This document shows positions 32,985 to 39,037 of a DNA stretch of 39,037 nucleotides, one piece after another (the stretch's first letter is position 1; each line of letters begins with the position of its first letter). A model generated the notes under the pieces. The model searched no databases, was not told where the DNA came from, and saw nothing but the letters and a program-made list of their open reading frames with translations. The translations under genes were made by a program, and so were the position numbers. The DNA is taken from assembly GCF_000275845.1 (NCBI RefSeq), contig NW_006766929.1, positions 24,607 to 63,643 of the forward strand, in the 5' to 3' direction. Origin of the DNA: Dichomitus squalens LYAD-421 SS1 (taxonomy: Eukaryota; Basidiomycota; Agaricomycetes; Polyporales; Polyporaceae).

Positions 32985-34449
32985 TCAGAAAGGCTGCTCT
33001 CCTAAAACTTCCTTATACTTAACGATGAGCTCGTCCTTGGACTTGAGTTCCGCCGGGAAGTAGGCCTTGGCGCCGGCAACACCATACGCCCGGACGCTCC
33101 GGGAGAGCTTCAAGTACCCGTCCTCCCCGTCCGCTCTTCTGATCCGGCAAACGAAGTTTCTCCTCTTGTCGTACACCATGAGATCGCCGAGCTCCTCCTT
33201 TGTTGGACCTCCAGTCTCGAGGCTGAACGGGACTTGCACCTTGATGATGATCTTCTTCGTCTCTCCTGGGCGGATATACGGGATCTGCACAGAGCGGGCA
33301 TTTCGCGCGGGCTGCTTCTCCACAGGGAAGCCGAACGCGGAGCGAGCGACGTCAGCGAGAGACATGACAGGCCCGATGTCTTCGTAGAATGGGGTCAGCG
33401 TGACGGTCGAATCTGCACTGAAAGGTATACAGCGAGTCTTATGTAGAGACCAATGTGATCCTATCGCGGACGAATAATAGGGATAATCAGCCGCTCGCGT
33501 ATGCCACGCGGTATCAAGAAACGTACTCTGGCATTGTTTCGAGCAATACCTGATGGCGTGGCACGCGTTACAGAACTTCAGTGTGCCCGCACTCGACCCG
33601 CACGCCGCACACCGTTTCTCGTCCATTGCCGTGCTCTCCCCGGATCGTTTCCGCTTCCACTTCTGTACCGCGGCGGTGATAGTCGGGCCGCACTTGATGT
33701 AGAACTGGTCTGGAGTACATCCGTCGGCATCTTCGATCTCGAGCTTCGCCCCGAACTCCAAGAGAACTTCGACGGCATCCACCGAGTTGTTTTGGAACGC
33801 GCCCATCAGAGGCACACTGCCGAACTTGTCCTGTGAGTTCGGGTCTGCGCCATGCTCTAGAAGGATCCGTGCGAGGTCAGGGCGAGAGTGTGCCATGCAG
33901 ACGTGGTGCAATGCTGTGTAGCCGACGATGTCAGGAACGTCCGGTGGAGCGCCGTGCTCGAGGAGGTACCGCAGCGTCGCTTTGTGGTCCACCTTCACGC
34001 CTGAAGGACCACCGATCATGCGTTGGCCGCCGCTAACGACGAGCATGGCATAGCCATACTCGTACGGAGTCTCGGTTCCGTCAAGTGGCGGGGCCTTCCC
34101 TCCCTCTACCATCTACTCGACGAAAACCTGTTAGCATGGGCACTAGAGATGTCCTTACAAGGAGAGACCCCGTACCCGTCTTACTCCTTTAAAGTCTCCA
34201 AGAAAACATTTCTGAGCAAAATCGTTGAGTAGCTTGTACTGAAAGCCAATAGAGTCTGCAAATGGGATAGTGGCGCTCAGTACGAAAGACTTGCGGGATG
34301 ACGTAACAGGGCTCACTCCTCTGGTAGAGGGTGCGCAAAGCTTGACCTCCCTGCTCAATCTGGAGCCGTCCAGGGATGTCTATAAGATCTCGCATAGGTT
34401 GGGGGACGACCAGACCCCCGTTTCCAATCTTTGCGGGCAACGCTGGCAT
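32985..34449 (-). CDS. Ankyrin-repeat and MYND zinc-finger protein
   Basis: Exons (minus strand): 34449-34347, 34255-34185, 34112-33527 and 33460-32985, giving 411 residues. Ankyrin repeats span about residues 100-190 (GYTALHHVCMAHSRPDLARI, LLEHGADPNSQDKFG, VEVLLEFGAKLEIEDADG). A MYND finger begins at about residue 226 and has all eight ligands: CAAC, CNAC, CSKQC and HKTRC. The C-terminal 150 residues are conserved-looking but have no named domain. MYND domains bind proline-rich peptides and often act in transcription or protein assembly; the partner is unknown here. The third intron (33461-33526, 66 bp) lies inside the MYND finger, is a multiple of three and has no in-frame stop, so an unspliced reading stays open but inserts 22 residues. 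The two 5' exons are inferred from phase and from the block QYKLLNDFAQKCFLGDFKG. Confidence 0.85.
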
Positions 34450-35231
34450 TTTTCACTGCTGCAGCTTCGGGTCCTAGCGTTGAGATGTGGCACTCAGAAG
34501 GTGTTAGGTGGAAGAGACTTGATAGAAAACCAGTCAGCTCATTGTAGTAGACCAAGAAGGACCCGAAGATCTCGCTAACCAGAAGTTGCTAAGTCAGGAG
34601 GCGGGGGCGTCGATGTCGCTAAGAGCAAGGATGAGGAAGCGCCCAAGCACCGGTTTGCATGACGGTTTACGCGTTGTGTTGAAACCTAATCTCGGGTTAC
34701 TCTGTGGGCAAGCTCGCACGTTCTTCAAGCTACCGCATGACTTCGATAACTCGAGCGACAGGAGCTCATCTGGTATGCATGACTGCGGTGAGAATGCGAA
34801 CTGTCAGCGGTGAGAACGAGCGCACAGCCAGGATGCGGAACACATCAGTCGGACTCTTTGCAACCTGAAGTCGCCACTGGCATTTGTTCTCCCTCGATAT
34901 CAGACTTTGAACGGGCTCTATGCCTCCCGTCGATTGTGCCCAGCTTTCAGGCCGTCTTGTGCCCCAAAAGGAGCGACTCCCGGTCTAATCTGGTGATGCA
35001 TCGCGGCGATGAACGACAGCATAAGCTCCTCCGTCTCTACATCGACTATGAGGCCATTAAACACGGTCCGGCACGCCTCCAACCTTTGCTTGCACCCAAG
35101 GAATTTGGGTTAACTACACTCTATGCCCATAAACTATTTGATCATTGCAATCGAAAACATACAGTGGTTCAGCGAAAGCATGTCGACGAGGGTATGCTGC
35201 AGATAATGTGGGGGAATCTCCAAGTCCGCAT
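34450..35231. other. Intergenic, no gene seen
   Basis: About 780 bp between the MYND gene start and the stop of the first sHSP gene. A long plus-strand frame (34810-35334) runs into the antisense of the sHSP gene and shows no domain, so it is not called. Confidence 0.5.
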
Positions 35232-35818
35232 TTATGAGATGGTGATCCGCTTCGGGAGCTGCTCTGCAGTCTGGCGCGGGTACGTTACGGTGAGCACACC
35301 GTTGTCCATGGACGCCTTGATCTCCTCAGGCTAGAAATGCGCAAGTTAGCCGAATGCTCGCAGCCTCCATACGTCGCAGATTGCTAACCTTGACGCCCTG
35401 AGGGACCGGGAGTGAACGCGAGAAGCGGCCGAAGCGACGCTCCCGGACGACGTAGCCGTTCTCGTCGCGGTTCGACTCGAACTTTGTCTCGCCTGAGACG
35501 GTGAGGAGGTTGTCCTGCACATCGATGCTCACGTTCTCCTTGTTGATGCCCGGGAGCTCGAACGTCGCGGTCACGACGTTCTTCTCCTTGTCCTCGTGTA
35601 CATCAATCCTGAGAAGTGCAAGTAAGTGACAGAGTTCGAAAGCAGTTGAGGCAACACAATGGTGCTTACCTTGGGCGGAGAACGCGCGGCGCGTCATTGC
35701 CAGACTGACGCTGGACTTGGGTGTTGCCACCGCCGGTGCGACGAGCAAACGCTTCGTCAAAGAGGCGGTCAAACTCGGAGAAGAAGGGGTCGTTGTTGAA
35801 GAAATTGACGAGCGACAT
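35232..35818 (-). CDS. Small heat-shock protein (Hsp20 family), copy 1
   Basis: Exons (minus strand): 35818-35670, 35608-35389 and 35330-35232, giving 155 residues. The N-terminal arm MSLVNFFNNDPFFSEFDRLF is followed by the alpha-crystallin domain from about residue 51 (VHEDKEKNVVTATFELPG, RERRFGRFSRSLPVPQGV, NGVLTVTYP). A C-terminal ITI motif fits the hydrophobic groove of the neighbouring dimer. It is an ATP-independent holdase of the cytosol that forms oligomers and binds unfolding proteins. Both introns split the gene at the same positions and phases as in copy 2, from which it diverges across a 1.1-kb spacer. A TATA element lies 103 bp upstream of the ATG. Confidence 0.95.
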
Positions 35819-35920
35819 GTGGTAAGAGACAAGTGCGGTCAGGAGCAGAAGAGCTATGCCGAGTTATGCGAGTGTTGTGTGATCGTTAGTCAGTGGGAAG
35901 CGAAGGTCAACAGACTCTGC

Positions 35921-35926
35921 TTTATA
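35921..35926 (-). promoter_or_regulatory. TATA box of sHSP copy 1
   Basis: The minus strand reads GGATATAAAGC, with TATAAA 103 bp upstream of the ATG at 35818. Further upstream, two GAA units at 35969 and 35979, ten bases apart, fit a gapped heat-shock element on weak grounds. Confidence 0.55.
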
Positions 35927-36021
35927 TCCATTCTGCAGACCCATGACCGCATTCTTAGGACAGTGCCAGAAAAAGCGCGAAGGCTTACGGAAATTGCTAG
36001 TCAACGCAAGAAAGGGGCAGC

Positions 36022-36140
36022 CACGACAGGCATTAGCCAATGTTCCGGACCCGAACTGGGACAGAGAAATGGCCTGGGAATGGATGCCTGTCACAAGTAA
36101 TGTCCCAAAGCCTAGCTCTGGACCTGAGCCAGCGGGCGCT
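36022..36140 (+). repeat. Long inverted repeat, left arm
   Basis: 119 bp that pair with 36245-36363 with two mismatches (36035 and 36119), which is 98% identity. The arm starts CACGACAGGC and ends GCGGGCGCT. It contains a shorter internal inverted repeat (GACAGGCAT and ATGCCTGTC). Confidence 0.93.
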
Positions 36141-36244
36141 GAAATCCCTGAAAAGGAATACTAGTGCTGACAGAGCGCATGACATAAGCGTCTATGCTCC
36201 TTATTGGAGGCTCTGGAGTGGCAATATCCTATATATGGTATCAG

Positions 36245-36363
36245 AGCGCCCGCTGGCTCAGGTCCGGAGCTAGGCTTTGGGACATTACTTGTGACAGGCA
36301 TCCATTCCCAGGCCATTTCTCTGTCCCAGTTCGGGTCCGGAACATTGGCCAATGCCTGTCGTG
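36245..36363 (-). repeat. Long inverted repeat, right arm
   Basis: Reverse complement of 36022-36140, separated from it by a 104-bp spacer (36141-36244). The arm begins AGCGCCCGC and ends GCCTGTCGTG. TGGTATCAGAGC at 36236-36247 overlaps the spacer edge and matches the primer-binding site used by many Copia elements. Confidence 0.93.
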
Positions 36364-36377
36364 AGCGCAGTTTACGA

Positions 36378-36390
36378 GAACAATCGAGAA
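36378..36390 (+). promoter_or_regulatory. Weak gapped heat-shock element candidate
   Basis: GAA at 36378-36380 and 36388-36390 are ten bases apart, as in gap-type heat-shock elements. A similar pair, TTC at 36766-36768 and 36776-36778, lies about 35-45 bp upstream of the copy 2 TATA-like element. These are short matches that chance could produce. Confidence 0.25.
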
Positions 36391-36810
36391 TGGGCGCTTT
36401 TTCAGCGTTGAGCTGCAAATCAGGAAAAGAGAACAAACAGCCATCAACTCCGGCGGATCCCGTCGGTGCAGCGCCGAGTCTATCGTCAGCTCTGCTCTCG
36501 CTCTTGTCATACAGTCGGTCATAAGTCGCACTACTGTCGGCCCATGGAGCGTCGAAAGCGTAGATGAACTCAGAATCTGGATTCTAGACTTGCTATGTTG
36601 CCTAGGCTGCGAATCGACGCTCTGGAGTTGCCCATTCTTAACTGGAAGATCCACAAACGTTCTCGAGTGGCAATGGACATACCGCATAGTCTGCGTCATT
36701 CTGCGTCTTTGCCGGCTCAAGAATGCCTCTGTTGCGTGTCGCGTTCTACTTTGGCAACTAGCCTGTTCTCAAACTTTCAGCGTCCCGACCACGTCAATTA
36801 GCCACACAGA

Positions 36811-36820
36811 AGATAAATAT
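36811..36820 (+). promoter_or_regulatory. TATA-like element of sHSP copy 2
   Basis: AGATAAATAT lies about 105-110 bp upstream of the ATG at 36924, the same distance as the TATA box of copy 1. Confidence 0.45.
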
Positions 36821-36923
36821 CGTTGCATCCTCTCTGCCTGTCTCTCCAACAAACATTCGCATCACTTTCTCGCACCTCTTAAGCCATTCCATCACCCTTT
36901 CACGCTTCTGCACCACCTCCGAC

Positions 36924-37540
36924 ATGTCTCTCACCTTCTTCACCGAGCCGTTCTACTCCCTCTCTGACTTCGATCGGCTCTTTGACGAAGCGTTCAACGC
37001 ACGCACGTCGAACGCGGTCAGCCAGCGTGGTCAGAACGAGAACGCCGCGTCCAGACCGTTGCGTCCAAGGTACGTTTCAACTCCTCTCTTCACGCTACCT
37101 CTGTGCTCTATCGTCTTCGTCCTCGTTGAATAATTGCTGACGGTATGTTTGGACAGGATGGACCTGCATGAGGACAAAGAAAAGAACCTGGTGACAGCCC
37201 AGTTCGAGCTCCCAGGCCTCACCAAGGACAAGGTCAGCATCGACCTGCGCGACAACGTCCTCACCATCTCGGGCGAGTCCTCCATCTCGTCCGAGCACGA
37301 CGAGAAGGGCTACGCCGTCCGCGAGCGCCGCTACGGCAAATTCTCGCGGGCTCTCCCCGTCCCTCAGGGCAGCAAGGTTAGTCGCCTATCTCTTCCATCG
37401 CACAATGTGTATGTGACCGGTACTGACGAGTCGATTCGTAGCCCGAGGAGATCAAGGCCACGATGGAGAACGGCGTTCTGAGCGTCACTTTCCCGAGGAC
37501 GACGCCCGAGCAAGCGCCGAAGAAGATCACGATTGCTTGA
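36924..37540 (+). CDS. Small heat-shock protein (Hsp20 family), copy 2
   Basis: Exons: 36924-37069, 37157-37376 and 37442-37540, giving 154 residues. The N-terminal arm MSLTFFTEPFYSLSDFDRLF is followed by the alpha-crystallin domain from about residue 50 (LHEDKEKNLVTAQFELPG, RERRYGKFSRALPVPQGS, NGVLSVTFP) and the C-terminal ITI motif. Exons 2 and 3 have exactly the same lengths as in copy 1 (220 and 99 bp). The two genes are clearly duplicates now in head-to-head orientation. The role is the same as for copy 1: an ATP-independent chaperone, expected to be heat-inducible. Divergence in the N-terminal arm may change substrate choice or oligomer size. Confidence 0.95.
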
Positions 37541-38837
37541 GCGGCTGGGATGACATGATCGTCGACCACTGTACTTGTACTGTATGTTTTCCCTTTGTAG
37601 CATACTATGCACGCATCTTCCTTGCGTTTGAAATCGTAACATAGCCGCATTACGAATCCAGTTTGTTTTCGGAACCAGCGACCATCGGTCTCGGCATAGG
37701 GCGCCACTCAAGTCATCCGAATTCTCGAAGGTCTTCAATGACTTCGTACCAACCGCATTCTGACATGAATCAGTGCAAGTGGCAAAAGCGACTACGGTTT
37801 GCGGGTGAAAAAAGCCAGTCTGGAGTGCTCTCCGGACATCCTTCGCACTACGTTCCTGAGGCGTCGATACTTATGTATTATGGATAAGTATCCCCTTCTC
37901 CCGGGATCCATCGGCTTCTGTTTCGTCATATGATTCTTGCCACAGCTACTCAGGAAGGTGTGATGCCGCATTGACCGCATGTGGCGTACCAGCAGGCGCC
38001 TTGTCCTGAAATACCGTAAGTAGACAAGAGCTCGACCATCTGAAGCGTCCATAGCAGCTCGTCTATACCGTGATAGCGAGCTGAACTCTCTTTCTCCGAA
38101 AACGCAATGGACGAATGGAACAATGGAATTCAGGGTCGGAATGGCATCCGATCACAGCCTCATGGCGTCCACAGGCTAGCAGGCGTCCTGCAATACTGGT
38201 TAGTGCGGAAGAACAGTGTCGAATAAGTCAGGCGGGCCACATGTGAGCCTCTGCATCCCTTCACCGTTCAATCGCTCTGACCAAATCTTCACAGGGTCGC
38301 ACTTCTGTGTTCACCCTTGGCGCTGATATGGGCCGATAATAGCACCGGTAGTCCCGCTGAACGATACACGCCCATTCTGTGAAGCTTGGAAGTCTTGGTG
38401 CTTCGCTTTGGGCGGAAGGCTGTATGTTGATCCTCAGATTTTTCGTATCACAGTCATTCGTGATCTTACAAGTGCGAATGTCGTCACAACGTATCAGGTC
38501 TGCAGCGCAGTAACGATGGCCCTCTCGGAAGGCTTATTTGACCCGTCACCGCCCACAGGACAGGGGAGCATCTGTCGCCTTTCTGAAGATTGAGAGGATG
38601 CGTGAGAGCGCAGAAGGCATGGGGCGCGATAGAAGGCACCACCGGTAGCGTGTTCATCGATTATCCAACCGCTCAAATGTCATATGTGAGGGAGTCGGGG
38701 ACATCACCAGTGAGTTGGGCTCGCTCTATAGATCTGGGCGCAGTTTCCACTGAATGCATTGCGGCTCTTAAAAGCACAGATGGCAAACCACTGGACTCAT
38801 CCGTCCTCATATCGACTCCCCACATCCGGCCTCTATC
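37541..38837. other. Intergenic, no gene seen
   Basis: 1.3 kb between sHSP copy 2 and the P450 at the right edge. No ORF has a recognisable domain. A TATA-like CTATAG at about 38726-38731 lies some 107 bp upstream of the P450 ATG. Confidence 0.5.
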
Positions 38838-39037
38838 ATGATCTTCTCTCTCAGTCTCGTTGCGTCTTCCGGCCTTGCGGCCCTAGCCATCCTCCTGATT
38901 TTCCTATACAGATCAGCATCCTCTGTCCCGGGACCCCTGCCTCCCGGACCTCCGCCTCTACCCCTCGTTGGCAATATCTTCCGTATCCCCAAGATCGCGC
39001 CATGGGTAGGTTATCAAGAGCTCAGCAGACAGTACGG
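38838..39037 (+). CDS. Cytochrome P450, N-terminal part (cut by window edge)
   Basis: The first 66 codons are in view. MIFSLSLVASSGLAALAILL forms the membrane anchor and runs on into IFLYRSASS. The Pro-rich hinge PGPLPPGPPPLPLVGNIF then leads into RIPKIAPWVGYQELSRQYG. This hinge and the following helix A region are typical of basidiomycete microsomal P450s of the kind often named O-methylsterigmatocystin oxidoreductase-like. It differs from the tandem P450s on the left, so it belongs to another family. The rest of the gene, including the haem site, lies beyond the window. Confidence 0.88.
   Translation, partial: MIFSLSLVASSGLAALAILLIFLYRSASSVPGPLPPGPPPLPLVGNIFRIPKIAPWVGYQELSRQY

Noticed and set aside
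34810..35334. 174-codon plus-strand frame
   Set aside because: Its 3' end runs antisense through the last exon of the sHSP gene and the rest has no homology I recognise.
1..39037. tRNA, rRNA or CRISPR features
   Set aside because: I found no convincing tRNA T-arm/anticodon arrangement, no rRNA-like sequence and no regularly spaced repeat array. By-eye scanning could miss an intron-containing tRNA.

Overview
The window looks like nuclear DNA of a filamentous basidiomycete, most likely an Agaricomycete. The genes are split by short introns (about 50-75 bp, with a few of 90-280 bp) with GT...AG ends. The gene families (F-box/LRR-type proteins, clustered cytochrome P450s, ankyrin-MYND proteins, Hsp20 genes) and the Copia and LINE retroelements are typical of such genomes. 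The species cannot be fixed from the sequence alone. All exon chains given here were joined by hand from splice signals, reading phase and family conservation.

Layout. 1-4306 is a retroelement block: the 3' part of a Copia element (reverse transcriptase/RNase H and a putative 3' LTR), then a 2.5-kb LINE with an open ORF1, no recognisable ORF2, and a perfect 12-bp target-site duplication. 4307-5766 is non-coding and holds a strong hairpin within a cluster of CATTAAG motifs. 5767-7248 (-) encodes an AIF/FSP1-like FAD oxidoreductase. 11104-12514 (-) encodes the proteasome beta-6 subunit. The stretches 7249-11103 and 12515-18049 contain no gene I can support. 18050-19516 (-) is a fungal protein of unknown function whose relatives often carry the label 'geranylgeranyl pyrophosphate synthetase'. 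20849-22501 (-) is an F-box protein and 23157-24912 (+) a membrane-anchored aldo-keto reductase. 25375-27890 (+) is a protein kinase with an unusual activation segment.

28434-32492 (-) holds two tandem P450 genes with matching exon structure. 32985-34449 (-) is an ankyrin-MYND protein. Two divergent small heat-shock protein genes (35232-35818 - and 36924-37540 +) flank a 1.1-kb spacer that contains a 119-bp inverted repeat with 98% arm identity. The window ends inside a third, different P450 (38838 onward).

There is no obvious shared pathway. The housekeeping gene PRE7 and the stress genes (sHSPs, FSP1-like) sit among accessory families (P450, AKR, F-box). The AKR and P450s could act in xenobiotic or secondary metabolism, but no backbone enzyme (PKS, NRPS, terpene cyclase) is visible. 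The most interesting points are the ORF1-only LINE, the inverted repeat in the sHSP promoter region, and the kinase.
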